The notes: generated by a model not told the origin, from the sequence alone. DNA of 64,000 bases from Burkholderia pyrrocinia (GCF_022809715.1 NZ_CP094459.1:124001-188000); one strand, 5' to 3'. Shown: positions 1 to 13,320, counted from the stretch's first letter. Made by a program: numbers and translations.

Positions 1-483
1 GGCATCCAGCGCCTGCTCGACGAGTTCGGTTTCACGCACGAACAGGCGGCCGAATCGGTCGGCCGTTCGCGCAGCGCGGTGTCGAACCTGCTGCGCCTGC
101 TGAACCTCGCTTCGCCGGTGCAGACGATGCTGCTGGCCGGCGATCTCGACATGGGGCACGCGCGCGCGCTGCTCGCGGTCGATGCGGCAACGCAGATCAC
201 GCTCGCCCATCAGGTCGTCAACAAGCGCATGTCGGTGCGCGAAACCGAGAAGCTCGTCGCACATACGACGAAGGAAGCGCCCGCCGTGAAGGCTCGCGCG
301 AAGGACGACGGCGGCCGCGACACGCGCCGTCTCGAGGAGGAGTTGTCTGACCTGCTCGCGTCGACGGTGAAGATCAAGCTCGGCCGCCGCGGGCGAGGGC
401 AGGTGATGATCGACTTCGGCAACCTCGATGCGCTCGAGGGCATTCTCGCGCGGCTGCGCGGCAACGTAGCGACCGAAGAGTAA
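1..483 (+). CDS. parB: Chromosome partitioning protein ParB, C-terminal part (5' end outside window)
   Basis: The open frame runs from base 1 without a start codon, so the gene is cut by the window edge; about 160 residues remain. The first part reads as the ParB helix-turn-helix (FGFTHEQAAESVGRSRSAVS, then NLLRLLNL), followed by the conserved DMGHARALL segment and a basic linker. The tail after about residue 100 is the dimerisation domain (VKIKLGRRGRGQVMIDFGNLDALEGILARL). ParB binds parS sites near the origin and works with the ParA ATPase in chromosome segregation. Position directly upstream of a permease and the atp operon matches the origin-proximal arrangement I recall for Burkholderia chromosome 1. 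No parS site was recognised inside the window. Confidence 0.95.
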   Translation, partial: GIQRLLDEFGFTHEQAAESVGRSRSAVSNLLRLLNLASPVQTMLLAGDLDMGHARALLAVDAATQITLAHQVVNKRMSVRETEKLVAHTTKEAPAVKARAKDDGGRDTRRLEEELSDLLASTVKIKLGRRGRGQVMIDFGNLDALEGILARLRGNVATEE

Positions 484-493
484 CGAGTTGGCG

Positions 494-1624
494 ATGACTG
501 AGACGGGCGCACCGGCGCCGCGCCGGTGGCTCGGATGGCTTGCGCAGGAGCCCGTGCTATCGGTGCTCGTGCTTGGCCTGATCGTGCTGCAATGGGTGCG
601 TCCGCAACCATTTTCCGTACTCGCCGGCCGCGTCGACTGGCAGACGGTCGCGACGCTCGCGGGCCTGCTGATGCTGACCAAGGCGCTCGAGTTGTCCGGC
701 TGCCTGATGTGGCTCGCGCACCGCATCGTGCATCACGTGCATTCCGAGCGCGGGCTCGCGATGCTGCTCGTCGTGTTCGCGGCGGTGCTGTCGATGTGGC
801 TGACCAACGACGTCGCGCTGTTCGTCGTCGTGCCGTTGATGGTGTCGTTGCGCGCGCTGACGCCGCTGCCGTTCCGGCGGCTCGTGATTGTCGTCGCGCT
901 GGCCGTCAACGCGGGGTCCGTCGCGACGCCGCTCGGCAATCCTCAGAATCTATTCCTGTGGCAATTGAGCGGCATGTCGTTCGGCCGATTCGTGGTCACG
1001 CTCGGGCCGCTCGCGATCGCGCTGATGGCGCTGCTGCTCGCGCTGACCGCGTGCGCGTTTCGCGCAAAACCGCTCGACCTGTCCGGCGACGTCGTCGCAT
1101 TGCCCGTGCAGCGCATGCACGCGCTGATCGCCGCGGTGCTGTTCGCGGCATTCGTGCTGCTCGCCGATGCGCACCATCCGCTGCCGGGTCTGGTGGCGGT
1201 CGCGATCGTGCTGTTCGTCGTAAAACGTGACGCAGTCCTGAAGATCGACTGGCTGCTGCTGCTGATCTTCGTCCTGATGTTCGTGGTGCTGCGCAGCGCG
1301 GCTGCGCTGCCCGTCGTTCACGACGCGATTGCGCATGCGCGTCTCGATTCGCCGCTGCGCGTATTTGCGGCCGGTGCCGTCCTGTCGCAAGGGATCAGCA
1401 ACGTGCCGGCCGCGATCCTGCTATCGGAATTCACGCACGACTGGCGTGCGCTCGCGTTCGGCGTATCGGTCGGCGGTTTCGGTTTCGCGATCGGTTCGCT
1501 CGCGAACCTGATCGCGGTGCGTCTCGCGAAGGAGCCGCGCATGTGGCTGCCGTTCCACCTGGTCTCGATTCCGTTCGCGCTCGTGAGCGCGGCACTCGGC
1601 GCGTGGCTGCTCGTGCACGGTTGA
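494..1624 (+). CDS. Anion permease of the ArsB/CitMHS (SLC13-like) superfamily
   Basis: This is a 376-residue, very hydrophobic protein with about ten predicted membrane helices and no signal peptide. The hallmark is a TPLGNPQNLFLW stretch near residue 155, the GNPQN motif seen in the two halves of ArsB/CitMHS/NhaD-type transporters. A second half-repeat motif (QGISNVPAAILL) lies near residue 300. A TTG six bases upstream (488) could also start the frame; ATG at 494 is preferred. The substrate cannot be told from sequence (arsenite, di/tricarboxylate or sodium/proton exchange are all seen in the superfamily). It starts 10 bp after parB and may be co-transcribed with it. It is probably not part of the atp operon, because a 566-bp gap with its own promoter follows. 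Confidence 0.8.
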   Translation: MTETGAPAPRRWLGWLAQEPVLSVLVLGLIVLQWVRPQPFSVLAGRVDWQTVATLAGLLMLTKALELSGCLMWLAHRIVHHVHSERGLAMLLVVFAAVLSMWLTNDVALFVVVPLMVSLRALTPLPFRRLVIVVALAVNAGSVATPLGNPQNLFLWQLSGMSFGRFVVTLGPLAIALMALLLALTACAFRAKPLDLSGDVVALPVQRMHALIAAVLFAAFVLLADAHHPLPGLVAVAIVLFVVKRDAVLKIDWLLLLIFVLMFVVLRSAAALPVVHDAIAHARLDSPLRVFAAGAVLSQGISNVPAAILLSEFTHDWRALAFGVSVGGFGFAIGSLANLIAVRLAKEPRMWLPFHLVSIPFALVSAALGAWLLVHG

Positions 1625-2080
1625 GCGTTGCGGATGCGTGCGGCACTGGCGTGCCGTTCGAGTGGCGGGGAGGGGGCGCGACGTTCGCGATGATTGCGAG
1701 GCTGTTGATAAGGGCTGCGATTCACAGTCGATCGCCTGTGGTGGTGCGACAACTGATTGGATGATTCGACGCGTCGGCATCCGATCGAATTTCGTGCATC
1801 GGGCACGGTTGACCGGCCACAGTGTTTTGCTTGTCCCGGGTGTCGGGCCGAGTCGTTCCGGGCAGCTGCTTCACAGCGGTTTTTCGACGGCGATCGTGCC
1901 GCTTCGTTCGAGCCCGCGTCGGGCATCGCTTCCACGCCATCTACCATCACCGGACATTTTTCGAGCAAGAAATACCGGTGCAAAAATTCGACCTTACAAC
2001 TGTCATCGTACGTCGTCGAATCGCGTGTTTTTCACATGATGAGGCGTCGTTTTACGCAGGTTTTTGTCGCGTCTAAAGCC
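1625..2080. other. Intergenic region upstream of the atp operon
   Basis: No credible gene is seen here. The short open frames have no recognisable protein similarity and poor codon bias. From about 1950 onward the base composition becomes clearly more A+T-rich than the flanking genes, as expected for a promoter region. No clear terminator for the permease gene was found. Confidence 0.5.
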
Positions 2081-2109
2081 TTGAATCACTTGCAACTATC
2101 GCTTACAAT
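2081..2109 (+). promoter_or_regulatory. Predicted sigma70 promoter of the atp operon
   Basis: TTGAAT at 2081-2086 and TACAAT at 2104-2109 are separated by exactly 17 bp, in the A+T-rich stretch before atpI. Transcription would begin near 2116, giving a leader of about 75 nt. That leader contains AAGCTT twice (about 2140-2157), able to form a short hairpin. The promoter is inferred from sequence only. Confidence 0.65.
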
Positions 2110-2190
2110 CGCCCGGATTTGTTAGCTAGGCACCCCTGAAAGCTTTCGGAAAGCTTGGGGCCGGGTTCAAGGATTTTGCGGAAGATTGCG

Positions 2191-4021
<1,831 letters not shown>

Positions 4022-4150
4022 GGTTCCTCGGAAATTTGCGTCCGGCGTGAGCCGGCGCAGGGCGGAACGGAGACTTGGGGCGCTGATCGAATGCAACTCG
4101 ATGAGCGCCTTACCGTTTCATTTTTCCGGAATAGCAGATAAGGAAACACC

Positions 4151-4621
4151 GTGAATCTCAACGCAACTCTGTTTGCGCAAATGGTCGTGTTCCTGGTCCT
4201 CGCGTGGTTCACGATGAAGTTCGTGTGGCCGCCGTTGATCAACGCCCTCGACGAACGTTCGAAGAAGATCGCCGACGGCCTCGCCGCCGCGGAGAAGGGC
4301 AAGGCGGAACTCGACGCAGCGCACAAGCGCGTGGACCAGGAACTCGCGCAGGCCCGCAACGACGGCCAGCAGCGCATCGCCGACGCTGAAAAGCGTGCCC
4401 AGGCGGTCGCCGAGGAAATCAAGGCCAACGCCCAGGCTGAAGCCGCCCGCATCGTCGCCCAGGCGAAGGCGGAAGCAGAACAGCAAATCGTGAAGGCGCG
4501 CGAAGCGCTGCGTGGCGAAGTCGCCTCGCTGGCCGTGAAGGGCGCCGAGCAGATCCTGAAGCGCGAAGTCGATCAAACGGCCCACGCCCAACTGCTGAAT
4601 CAACTGAAAGCCGAGCTCTGA
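4151..4621 (+). CDS. atpF: ATP synthase Fo subunit b (peripheral stalk)
   Basis: The 156-residue protein starts with GTG behind AAGGAA. One N-terminal membrane helix ([20 protein letters not shown]) is followed by a long charged, alanine-rich helix (residues 35-155) expected to form the dimeric coiled-coil stator. The motif FVWPP after the helix is typical of bacterial b subunits. A 129-bp gap separates it from atpE, and atpH starts 2 bp after its stop, so b and delta are likely translationally coupled. Confidence 0.96.
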   Translation: MNLNATLFAQMVVFLVLAWFTMKFVWPPLINALDERSKKIADGLAAAEKGKAELDAAHKRVDQELAQARNDGQQRIADAEKRAQAVAEEIKANAQAEAARIVAQAKAEAEQQIVKAREALRGEVASLAVKGAEQILKREVDQTAHAQLLNQLKAEL

Positions 4622-4623
4622 TC

Positions 4624-5163
4624 ATGGCCGAACTTGCAACCATCGCCCGCCCTTACGCAGAAGCGCTGTTCCGCGTGGCCGAGGGCGGTGACATCGCCGC
4701 CTGGTCCACGCTCGTGCAAGAGCTGGCCCAGGTTGCGCGTCTGCCGGAAGTACTGTCGGTCGCGTCGAGCCCGAAGGTGACGCGCACGCAAGTAGCCGAG
4801 CTGCTGCTTGCTGCGGTGAAGTCGCCGCTCGTGGCCGGCGCCGAAGCGAAGAACTTCGTGCAGATGCTGGTCGACAATCATCGCATCGCGCTGCTGCCGG
4901 AAATTGCCGAGCAGTTCGAGGCGCTCAAGAACGAACGTGAAGGTGCTGCCGACGCCGAGATCGTGAGCGCGTTCCCGCTGAACGGCGCGGATCTCGAAAG
5001 TCTCGTCTCGGGCCTCGAACGCAAGTTCAAGCGCAAGCTGAAACCGACGGTCGAAGTCGATTCGTCGCTGATCGGCGGCGTGCGCGTGACGGTCGGCGAC
5101 GAAGTGCTCGACACCTCGGTTCGCGCGCGCCTCGCATCGATGCAGGCTGCCTTGACCGCCTGA
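4624..5163 (+). CDS. atpH: ATP synthase F1 subunit delta
   Basis: The 179-residue soluble protein connects the top of F1 to the b stalk. The N-terminal [15 protein letters not shown] is the family signature. The C-terminal block ([41 protein letters not shown]) is highly conserved and binds subunit b. ATG 4624 follows the atpF stop by two bases and precedes atpA by 44 bp. Length and motifs are normal, with no oddities. Confidence 0.96.
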   Translation: MAELATIARPYAEALFRVAEGGDIAAWSTLVQELAQVARLPEVLSVASSPKVTRTQVAELLLAAVKSPLVAGAEAKNFVQMLVDNHRIALLPEIAEQFEALKNEREGAADAEIVSAFPLNGADLESLVSGLERKFKRKLKPTVEVDSSLIGGVRVTVGDEVLDTSVRARLASMQAALTA

Positions 5164-5207
5164 GCGCCACGCCGGCACGCAACAGAATTGACTATCAGGA
5201 GCGAATA

Positions 5208-6749
5208 ATGCAACTCAATCCCTCTGAGATCAGCGAGCTGATCAAGAGCCGGATCCAGGGCCTTGAAGCGAGCGCAGACGTTCGCAACCAGGGCACCGTG
5301 ATCTCCGTGACCGACGGTATCGTGCGTATCCACGGCCTGTCGGACGTGATGCAGGGCGAAATGCTCGAGTTTCCGGGCAACACGTTCGGCCTCGCGCTGA
5401 ACCTCGAGCGCGACTCGGTCGGCGCGGTGATTCTCGGCGAATACGAACACATCTCGGAAGGCGACGTCGTCAAGACGACGGGTCGCATTCTGGAAGTCCC
5501 GGTCGGCCCGGAACTCGTCGGCCGCGTGGTCGATGCGCTCGGCAACCCGATCGACGGCAAGGGCCCGGTCAACGCGAAGCTGACCGACGCGATCGAAAAG
5601 ATCGCCCCGGGCGTGATCTGGCGCAAGTCGGTGTCGCAGCCGGTGCAGACGGGCATCAAGTCGATCGACGCGATGGTGCCGATCGGCCGTGGCCAGCGTG
5701 AGCTGATCATCGGCGACCGTCAGTGCGGCAAGACCGCGGTGGCGCTCGACGCGATCATCAACCAGAAGGGCAAGGACCTGATCTGTATCTACGTCGCGAT
5801 CGGCCAGAAGGCTTCGTCGATCATGAACGTGGTTCGCAAGCTCGAAGAAACGGGCGCGATGGAATACACGATCGTCGTCGCCGCCACGGCATCGGATTCC
5901 GCAGCAATGCAGTATCTGGCACCGTACGCCGGCTGCACGATGGGCGAATATTTCCGCGACCGCGGCCAGGACGCGCTGATCATTTATGACGACTTGACCA
6001 AGCAGGCTTGGGCATACCGTCAGATCTCGCTGCTGCTGCGCCGCCCGCCGGGCCGTGAAGCGTACCCGGGCGACGTGTTCTATCTGCACTCGCGTCTGCT
6101 GGAGCGTGCGGCTCGCGTGTCGGAAGAGTACGTCGAGAAGTTCACGAACGGCGAAGTGAAGGGCAAGAGCGGTTCGCTGACGGCACTGCCGGTCATCGAA
6201 ACGCAGGCAGGCGACGTGACCGCATTCGTTCCGACGAACGTGATCTCGATTACCGACGGCCAGATCTTCCTGGAAACCGACCTGTTCAACGCAGGCATCC
6301 GCCCGGCAATCAACGCCGGCGTGTCGGTGTCGCGAGTCGGTGGCGCCGCTCAGACGAAGGTCGTGAAGAAGCTGTCGGGCGGTATCCGTACCGACCTCGC
6401 GCAGTACCGTGAACTGGCCGCATTCGCGCAGTTCGCATCGGACCTCGACGAAGCGACCCGCAAGCAGCTCGAGCGCGGCCGCCGCGTGACGGAACTGCTG
6501 AAGCAGCCGCAGTACCAGCCGCTGCAGGTGTGGGAACTGGCTGTGTCGCTGTACGCCGCGAACAACGGCTACCTCGACGACCTCGACGTGAAGCAAGTGC
6601 TGCCGTTCGAGAAGGGCCTGCGCGAAAGCCTGAAGACCAGCAACGCTGACCTCATCAAGCGCATCGAAGACACCAAGGATCTCTCGAAGGACGACGAAGG
6701 CGCACTGCGCTCGGCGATCGAATCCTTCAAGAAGTCCGGTGCCTATTGA
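5208..6749 (+). CDS. atpA: ATP synthase F1 subunit alpha
   Basis: The 513-residue regulatory nucleotide-binding subunit of F1 forms the alpha3beta3 hexamer. The beta-barrel domain covers residues 1-95. The Walker A motif is GDRQCGKT at residues 169-176, with Cys where E. coli has Thr. The family signature [24 protein letters not shown] and the C-terminal helical domain follow. GAATA before ATG 5208 includes a GGAG ribosome site (TCAGGAGCG). All expected segments are intact. Confidence 0.98.
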   Translation: MQLNPSEISELIKSRIQGLEASADVRNQGTVISVTDGIVRIHGLSDVMQGEMLEFPGNTFGLALNLERDSVGAVILGEYEHISEGDVVKTTGRILEVPVGPELVGRVVDALGNPIDGKGPVNAKLTDAIEKIAPGVIWRKSVSQPVQTGIKSIDAMVPIGRGQRELIIGDRQCGKTAVALDAIINQKGKDLICIYVAIGQKASSIMNVVRKLEETGAMEYTIVVAATASDSAAMQYLAPYAGCTMGEYFRDRGQDALIIYDDLTKQAWAYRQISLLLRRPPGREAYPGDVFYLHSRLLERAARVSEEYVEKFTNGEVKGKSGSLTALPVIETQAGDVTAFVPTNVISITDGQIFLETDLFNAGIRPAINAGVSVSRVGGAAQTKVVKKLSGGIRTDLAQYRELAAFAQFASDLDEATRKQLERGRRVTELLKQPQYQPLQVWELAVSLYAANNGYLDDLDVKQVLPFEKGLRESLKTSNADLIKRIEDTKDLSKDDEGALRSAIESFKKSGAY

Positions 6750-6818
6750 TCCGCGAGTGACACACTGAGGCCGCGCGGGTGCTGATGCGCCCGCGCCGCT
6801 TCGGTCAAGGAGCAAGCT

Positions 6819-9154
<2,336 letters not shown>

Positions 9155-9167
9155 GGGTCATGTGATC

Positions 9168-9380
9168 GGAGTAAGCGCTGAAGCGCTAACTCCCGTCGAC
9201 CGCCGCAGGGCAAGAGTAAGCGCTGAAGCGCTAACTCTTGCCAACCGCGGCATGGGGCGGGAGTAAGTGCTGAAGCACTAACTCCGGTCGACCGCCGCGG
9301 GGCAAGAGTAGACGCTGAAGCGCCAACTCTTGCCAACCGCGGCATGGGACGGGAGTAAGCGCTAAAGCGCTAACTCCCGT
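9168..9380 (+). repeat. Array of five related hairpins between atpD and atpC
   Basis: Five imperfect palindromes lie at about 9168-9193, 9211-9240, 9260-9285, 9301-9334 and 9349-9380, spaced alternately by 43 and 48-49 bp. Each has an outer arm (GGAGT...ACTCC or CAAGAGT...ACTCTTG), an A-A mismatch, an inner arm AGCGCT paired with AGCGCT and a two-base loop (GA or AA). Copy 3 has AGTGCT paired with AGCACT, a compensated change. The two arm types alternate, so the real unit is about 92 bp (two hairpins) repeated 2.5 times. The spacers (CGTCGACCGCCGC and CCAACCGCGGCATGGG) are also repeated. The array lies inside the atp transcript and ends 14 bp before atpC. A role in mRNA stability or in setting the epsilon level is plausible but inferred. 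Confidence 0.9.
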
Positions 9381-9394
9381 CGACAGGAGTCGAT

Positions 9395-9820
9395 ATGGCA
9401 ACCATCAAAGTAGACGTCGTCAGCGCGGAAGAGCAGATCTTCTCGGGCGAGGCGAAATTCGTCGCGCTGCCGGGCGAAACGGGTGAGCTGGGTATTCTGC
9501 CGGGCCACACGCCGCTGATCACGCGGATTCGTCCGGGTGCGGTGCGCATCGAAGTCGAGGGCGGCAACGACGAATTCGTGTTCGTCGCGGGCGGCATTCT
9601 CGAAGTGCAGCCGGGCGCCGTGACGGTGCTCGCCGATACCGCGATCCGCGGCAAGGACCTCGACGCGGCGAAAGCCGAGGAAGCGCGCAAGCGTGCCGAG
9701 GAAACGCTGCAGAACGCGAAGTCGGATCTCGACCTCGCGAAGGCGCAATCCGAGCTCGCGACCGCGATGGCGCAGCTCGAGGCGATCCAGCGTCTGGCGA
9801 AGATCCGCAGCCGGCACTGA
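9395..9820 (+). CDS. atpC: ATP synthase F1 subunit epsilon
   Basis: The 141-residue protein couples the gamma shaft to the c-ring and can inhibit ATP hydrolysis. The N-terminal beta-sandwich (about residues 1-85) contains the conserved [18 protein letters not shown], and the C-terminal half is two charged helices ending [11 protein letters not shown]. The ribosome site AGGAG (9385-9389) directly follows the last hairpin of the upstream array. This is the last gene of the operon, with an intrinsic terminator 27 bp later. Confidence 0.96.
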   Translation: MATIKVDVVSAEEQIFSGEAKFVALPGETGELGILPGHTPLITRIRPGAVRIEVEGGNDEFVFVAGGILEVQPGAVTVLADTAIRGKDLDAAKAEEARKRAEETLQNAKSDLDLAKAQSELATAMAQLEAIQRLAKIRSRH

Positions 9821-9846
9821 GCCGCGCCGCGTATCCCGCGAAAGGA

Positions 9847-9872
9847 AAGCAGCCTTCGGGCTGCTTTTTTTT
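9847..9872 (+). terminator. Intrinsic terminator of the atp operon
   Basis: AAGCAGCC and GGCTGCTT pair around a TTCG tetraloop and run into an uninterrupted stretch of T. It sits 27 bp after the atpC stop codon, a classic rho-independent structure. Confidence 0.92.
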
Positions 9873-10063
9873 CGCCTGTCCTTTGCGTGCCGCGGTGTTT
9901 CGTCCGGTCGTGCTATTTCATCCGTCCGCCGCGAATTGATGTCAGAGTGTCGTCAGCGGAGCGCGTCATCATCCGCAGTCCGGCCGCCCGTCGCGAGTGT
10001 GGCGACGGAGGCGGGCGCAGCAAGCGCCCGCGGTCCGATCAGACAAAAAAGACGGAGACATTC

Positions 10064-11791
10064 ATGGCAGCAGACCTTGGCGTGGGGGCGCTGATCGCGC
10101 CCGAAAACGGACTGTCGTATGTGCGCGGCGCGACCGACGTGCCGCTATCCGAAGCGACGATCGGCAGGTTCCTGCGCGATACCGCCGGCCGCTTTCCCGA
10201 CCGTCCGGCGGTCGTGTTCCGCGAGCAGCAGGTGCGCTGGACCTGGCGCGAATTCGCGGACGAGGTCGACGTGCTCGCGGCCGGCCTCGCCGCGCTCGGG
10301 ATCGTGAAGGGCGACCGCGTCGGCATCTGGTCGCCGAACCGCAGCGAATGGCTGCTCACGCAGTTTGCGACCGCGCGTATCGGCGCGGTGCTCGTCAACA
10401 TCAACCCGGCCTACCGGCTGTCGGAACTCGAATACGCGCTGAACAAGGTCGGCTGCAAGGCCGTGATCGCGGCCGAGCGCTTCAAGTCGTCGGCGTATGT
10501 CGAGATGCTGCAGACCATCGCGCCGGAGCTCGCGACCGCGACGCCGGGCGACCTGCAGGCGGCACGCGTGCCGAGCCTGCGTACGGTCGTGTCGATGGGC
10601 GACGTCGCGCCGGCCGGCATGTTCCGTTTCGCGGACGTGATGACACGCGGCCGCCAGGCCGTCGACCCCGCGCTGCTCGATGCGATCGGCGCGACGCTCG
10701 AGTCCTCCGACGCGATCAACATCCAGTTCACGAGCGGCACGACGGGCAGCCCGAAGGGCGCGACGCTCACGCACCGCAACGTCGTCAACAACGCGCGCTC
10801 GATCGCGATGGCAATGCGCTTCACCGAGCAGGATTCGCTTTGCATCCCGGTGCCGCTGTATCACTGCTTCGGGATGGTGCTCGCGGTACTCGCGTGCGTA
10901 TCGAAGGGTGCGGCGATGGTGTTCCCGGGCGAAGCATTCGACCCGGTCGCGACGCTCGCGGCCGTGGCCGACGAACGCTGCACCGCGCTGCACGGCGTGC
11001 CGACGATGTTCATCGCCGAGCTCGATCACCCCGAGTTCCCGACATTCGACCTGTCGACGCTGCGCACGGGGATCATGGCCGGCTCGCCGTGCCCGATCGA
11101 GACGATGAAGCGCGTCGTGTCGCAGATGCACCTGTCGGAGATCACGATCGCATACGGGATGACGGAGACGAGCCCGGTGTCGTTCCAGAGCTCGACCGAC
11201 GATCCGCTCGAGAAGCGCACGACGACGGTCGGCCGCATCCAGCCGCATCTCGAAGTGAAGATCGTCGATCCGAGCGGCGACATCGCGCCGGTCGGCGCGA
11301 CGGGCGAGCTGTGCACGAAGGGCTACTCGGTGATGCTCGGCTACTGGGACGACGACGCGAAGACGCGCGAGGTGCTGGTCGACGGCTGGATGCATACGGG
11401 CGACCTCGCGACGCTCGACGCGGACGGCTACTGCAACATCGTCGGCCGGCTGAAGGACATGGTGATTCGCGGCGGCGAGAACGTCTATCCGCGCGAGATC
11501 GAGGAATTTCTGTTTCGGCATCCGAAGATCCAGAGTGCGCAGGTGTTCGGCGTGCCCGATGCAAAATACGGCGAGGAGCTGTGCGCGTGGATCGTGCTGC
11601 GCGCGGACGAGCAGATGACCGAGGACGACGTGCGCGCGTTCTGCAACGGGCAGATCGCGCACTACAAGATTCCGCGCTACATCCGCTTCGTCGACGAGCT
11701 GCCGATGACGGTGACGGGCAAGGTGCAGAAATTCGTGATGCGCGACCGGATGATCGAGGAACTGAAGCTCGACGTGCAGAAGACCGCGTAA
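10064..11791 (+). CDS. Acyl-CoA synthetase (AMP-forming, FadD/ACSF2-like)
   Basis: The 575-residue enzyme of the acyl-adenylate superfamily activates a carboxylic acid with ATP and joins it to CoA. The P-loop [10 protein letters not shown] is at residues 223-232. [13 protein letters not shown] (A5), [26 protein letters not shown] (A7/A8 hinge) and the C-terminal [11 protein letters not shown] with the catalytic lysine are all present. The overall pattern, including the insert-rich N-terminus [18 protein letters not shown], resembles the medium/long-chain ACSF2-type ligases often annotated as AMP-binding protein in Burkholderia. ATG 10064 follows GACGGAGA; the upstream open frame is leader sequence. 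It is a single-gene unit, and the chain-length preference is unknown. Confidence 0.85.
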   Translation: MAADLGVGALIAPENGLSYVRGATDVPLSEATIGRFLRDTAGRFPDRPAVVFREQQVRWTWREFADEVDVLAAGLAALGIVKGDRVGIWSPNRSEWLLTQFATARIGAVLVNINPAYRLSELEYALNKVGCKAVIAAERFKSSAYVEMLQTIAPELATATPGDLQAARVPSLRTVVSMGDVAPAGMFRFADVMTRGRQAVDPALLDAIGATLESSDAINIQFTSGTTGSPKGATLTHRNVVNNARSIAMAMRFTEQDSLCIPVPLYHCFGMVLAVLACVSKGAAMVFPGEAFDPVATLAAVADERCTALHGVPTMFIAELDHPEFPTFDLSTLRTGIMAGSPCPIETMKRVVSQMHLSEITIAYGMTETSPVSFQSSTDDPLEKRTTTVGRIQPHLEVKIVDPSGDIAPVGATGELCTKGYSVMLGYWDDDAKTREVLVDGWMHTGDLATLDADGYCNIVGRLKDMVIRGGENVYPREIEEFLFRHPKIQSAQVFGVPDAKYGEELCAWIVLRADEQMTEDDVRAFCNGQIAHYKIPRYIRFVDELPMTVTGKVQKFVMRDRMIEELKLDVQKTA

Positions 11792-11853
11792 GTTGGCCTG
11801 CGGCCCGGCGGCGGAAAAACGCGGCGGCCTGCGGGCCGTTGCGTTTTCGATGG

Positions 11854-11882
11854 ACGAAAAAAAGCGGGCTTATTAGCCCGCT
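11854..11882 (-). terminator. Intrinsic terminator, oriented for minus-strand transcription
   Basis: AGCGGGCTTATTAGCCCGCT (11863-11882) is a perfect 8-bp stem with a four-base loop. Read on the minus strand it is followed by a run of seven T. On the plus strand the following bases are AAAAACC, so it is a poor terminator for the acyl-CoA synthetase gene. It implies a minus-strand transcript ending here, arriving from the 12.1 kb segment or beyond. Confidence 0.7.
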
Positions 11883-12130
11883 AAAAACCACACGCTACGG
11901 GGTTAGCGCGAGGAGACCAAAGATGAAACCGAGTCCGGCGGGGGGCCGGAAACGACTCCAACAGGGATGCCCCTGGGAAGGGCTTCGGTACGTGACCGAC
12001 TGGCTCGCAGCGCTTCGCGTCCGCTCACACTTGGCACACGAGACCGCATCCGTGTTGAAACCGTTGAGGCCATTGTGGGCGAATTACCGACCCATCGCGG
12101 TAACAAAGTGTTTCAGGTTGTAACGCCCGC
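11883..12130 (-). ncRNA. Candidate structured small RNA (or small-ORF transcript)
   Basis: This 250-bp segment has lower G+C than its neighbours, lies outside any known gene and abuts a minus-strand terminator. It can form strong stems: CCGGC...GCCGG flanked by GAGT...ACTC at about 11934-11963, and CGCTA...TAGCG near 11893. No match to 6S, 4.5S, tmRNA, RNase P, cobalamin, TPP, FMN or glycine motifs was recognised. A minus-strand RNA is favoured because of the terminator, but the opposite strand carries a 66-codon frame with a ribosome site (separate entry). Function is unknown. Confidence 0.35.
11923..12123 (+). CDS. Possible small protein, unknown (66 codons)
   Basis: ATG 11923 is preceded by GCGAGGAGACCAAAG, a good ribosome site at proper spacing. 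The product would be basic and tryptophan-containing (MKPSPAGGRKRLQQGCPW...), without signal peptide, membrane helix or recognisable domain. The reading frame overlaps the candidate minus-strand RNA, so only one of the two readings need be real. Codon use lacks the strong G/C third-position bias of neighbouring genes, which argues against a conserved protein. Confidence 0.2.
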   Translation: MKPSPAGGRKRLQQGCPWEGLRYVTDWLAALRVRSHLAHETASVLKPLRPLWANYRPIAVTKCFRL

Positions 12131-12519
12131 CAGATAAGGCTTTCCGGGATTTTTTGCTGTTTTCGGGGTCCTGAAAAAGGTCATTTTTACCCATATTTTC
12201 CGCAGCGTTTTCATCATATGCATACGGCGCGTTTTTCACGCGTATCGGGCGCGATGAATTGCCGATTTACACGTGAGAAAACGCACCGCGCGGCAGATAC
12301 CGCGCATGACGATTCATTCGTCGGAAAGATTTTGAAACGTGATCGGGATGTGTGGAAGTCGGCCGTTTGGCCGATTCGGGTGATTTCGCGCGGCCGCGGA
12401 GTGCCGGGGCAAGGTGGCGATGTGTAACTGCAGCAGGCCGGCCGCCGCCGCGCAGCGATTTCAGCGGGCAGCGGCCACGGGGTCGGTGCCCGTCATCGGC
12501 CGCCGCAAAACATGCGCGC
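12131..12519. other. A+T-richer intergenic stretch
   Basis: No gene is supported. The stretch 12130-12320 is clearly richer in A and T than its surroundings (several T5-T6 runs) and could hold the promoter of the minus-strand RNA. The remainder up to 12519 is the region downstream of the dehydratase gene and shows no clear terminator. Confidence 0.4.
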
Positions 12520-13320
12520 TTACTTCAGCCACTTGTCCGAAATCGCCTGGTATTCGCCGGTCGACAGTGCGAGATGCAACCACTGGTCGACGTACTGCTG
12601 GAACGCGACATCGCCGCGCGGCACCATGTACGCCTTCTCGCCGAACTGGAACGGCTTGTCCGGATGGACCGAGCACAGCCCCGGATTCAGTTTTTGCTGC
12701 AGCTGCGTCTCGGACGCATCCGTCACCATCACGTCCGCCTTGCCCGCGAGGATCTGCTTGAAGATCGTCACGTTGTCCGGATAGACGGTCAGGTTCGCGT
12801 GCGTGAAGTACTGCTTCGCGAAACGTTCGTTGGTGCCGCCCGGGTTCACGATCACGCGTGTTTCGGGCCGGTCGATCTGCGCGACGGTCTGGTATTTGTC
12901 GGCGTCCGCGCAGCGCACGATCGGCGTCTTGCCGTCGACGACGTACGGCTGCGTGAAGAACACGCGCTTCTGGCGCTCGAGCGTCGTCGATATGCCGCCC
13001 ACCGCGACGTCGCATTTCGCGACGAAATCGCCGGTCAGGTTCGACCAGCTCGTCTTCACGTAGTCGGCCTTCACGCCGAGCGACTTCGCGAGCGATTCGG
13101 CCATGTCGATGTCGATGCCCTCGAAGCGGCCGTCCGCGCGGTAGTACGAATACGGCTTGTAGTCGCCCGTCGTGCAGACGCGCAGCGTGCCGCGCGCGAG
13201 CACGTCGTCGAGCCGCGAGCCGGCGCCCGGGGCGGCAGGGGCGCTGCCCGCGCCGGTCTGCGCGTGCGCGGCGGCGCAGCAAAGCAATGCGGCCGCGGCG
13301 AGCGTGGCGAATGTCTTCAT
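12520..13320 (-). CDS. pheC: Periplasmic cyclohexadienyl (arogenate/prephenate) dehydratase-like protein
   Basis: The 266-residue protein has a signal peptide (MKTFATLAAAALLCCAAAHA) and the type-3 solute-binding-protein fold. It matches Pseudomonas aeruginosa PheC, as I recall it, almost throughout: LRVCTTGDYKPYSYYRADG, TSWSNLTGDF, GGISTTLERQ, DGKTPIVRC, IVNPGGTNERFA, PDNVTIFKQILAGKADVMVTD and YVDQWLH. In PheC the acidic residue shortly after the VTDA segment is catalytic, and Glu is present here in TDASE. PheC converts prephenate to phenylpyruvate or arogenate to phenylalanine in the periplasm. An ordinary amino-acid-binding protein is the alternative, but no permease or ATPase genes adjoin. 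GGAGGAGACCG precedes ATG 13320. Confidence 0.75.
   Translation of the reverse strand: MKTFATLAAAALLCCAAAHAQTGAGSAPAAPGAGSRLDDVLARGTLRVCTTGDYKPYSYYRADGRFEGIDIDMAESLAKSLGVKADYVKTSWSNLTGDFVAKCDVAVGGISTTLERQKRVFFTQPYVVDGKTPIVRCADADKYQTVAQIDRPETRVIVNPGGTNERFAKQYFTHANLTVYPDNVTIFKQILAGKADVMVTDASETQLQQKLNPGLCSVHPDKPFQFGEKAYMVPRGDVAFQQYVDQWLHLALSTGEYQAISDKWLK

Noticed and set aside
9168..9380. CRISPR array in the atpD-atpC repeat
   Set aside because: The repeats are palindromic and alternate between two types. The spacers are themselves repeated, and no cas genes are present.
9997..12123. 708-codon plus-strand frame overlapping the acyl-CoA synthetase
   Set aside because: The real enzyme frame carries all acyl-adenylate motifs. 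This frame is Arg-rich and only its last part (the 66-codon frame at 11.92 kb) is worth a separate note.
11883..12130. Cobalamin, TPP, FMN or other known riboswitch, or 6S/RNase P/tmRNA
   Set aside because: None of the conserved boxes of these RNAs was found on either strand, and the adjacent genes do not suit them.
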